In this document: in pieces, positions 63,995 through 64,000 of the stretch | How positions within the stretch are numbered: the first letter of the stretch is position 1 | Layout: every line of letters starts with the position of its first letter | Made by a program: the position numbers and the translations under genes | Assembly (NCBI RefSeq): GCF_018860855.1 | Contig: NZ_JAHKQE010000023.1 | Span: 1 to 64,000 of the forward strand | Origin: Amphritea atlantica | GTDB taxonomy: Bacteria > Pseudomonadota > Gammaproteobacteria > Pseudomonadales > Balneatricaceae | DNA: 64,000 bases | Reading direction: 5' to 3' | The notes under the pieces: model-generated | Seen by the model: only the letters and a program-made list of their open reading frames with translations | What the model was told of the DNA's origin: nothing | Database searches by the model: none

Positions 63995-64000
63995 GGAATA

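Overview
This 64 kb window looks like the chromosome of a marine gammaproteobacterium of the Oceanospirillales type (Amphritea, Neptunomonas or Marinobacterium-like). The placement is an inference from gene content (HrpA, RadD, PpnN, YidD, CobB-type sirtuin, DUF2058, MlaA, a general porin), from the moderate GC content and from gene order. I see no rRNA or tRNA gene, no CRISPR array, no intact transposase or integrase and no phage block.

Layout. 1-8.4 kb: an MlaA-like protein, a porin and a minus-strand cluster of M23 peptidase, bactofilin, glutamine amidotransferase and HrpA helicase. 8.5-20 kb: housekeeping genes (AIM24-like protein, AEC permease, PpnN, sirtuin, PhoH, YidD, an SSS symporter with a STAC-like domain and no kinase, MscS channel, RadD helicase). 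20-24 kb: a LysR/MFS divergent pair, an SMI1-like protein, a peroxiredoxin, a small membrane protein, then a 101-bp tandem repeat. 24.2-29.1 kb: hydrogenase maturation genes hypF-hypC-hypD-hypE, without hypA, hypB or a hydrogenase in view. 29.3-31.6 kb: a MarR-GNAT fusion with azlC and azlD, and a 42-codon membrane protein. 32-43.8 kb: ChaN lipoprotein, parvulin, LysR regulators, LysE exporter, an orphan NosR-like flavo/iron-sulfur membrane protein, a flavodoxin-cytochrome b561-YceI redox operon, an acyl-CoA thioesterase with a LOG protein, DUF2058, a cold-shock protein with a long leader, and a methyltransferase. 43.8-45.6 kb: a small-gene and RNA-rich interval with a structured leader, tandem terminators and a probable small RNA carrying a C10 loop. 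45.7-54 kb: two divergent Bcr/CflA-type MFS transporters, a decayed Old Yellow Enzyme pseudogene, a CoA-transferase, a diguanylate cyclase, a SHOCT protein and lipoprotein genes.

The most notable part is 55.9-61.1 kb. A formate/nitrite-type transporter, a PP2C phosphatase-protein kinase fusion and cyanase (cynS) form a plus-strand operon. It is preceded by a leader with a very strong intrinsic terminator, which suggests control by transcription attenuation. PP2C-kinase fusions of this type are known from nitrate assimilation operons; pairing one with cyanase suggests a regulated cyanate or nitrite nitrogen-uptake unit. Directly downstream lies a block of short minus-strand ORFs separated by attC-like palindromes, as in an integron cassette array without integrase, and it contains a frameshifted micro-ORF. 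The window ends with a GC-richer ferritin-VIT1 (MbfA-like) iron exporter and a diguanylate cyclase cut by the window edge.

Starts were moved downstream of the longest ORF where a better ribosome binding site or family length argued for it. All family calls come from reading motifs by eye; no database search was run.
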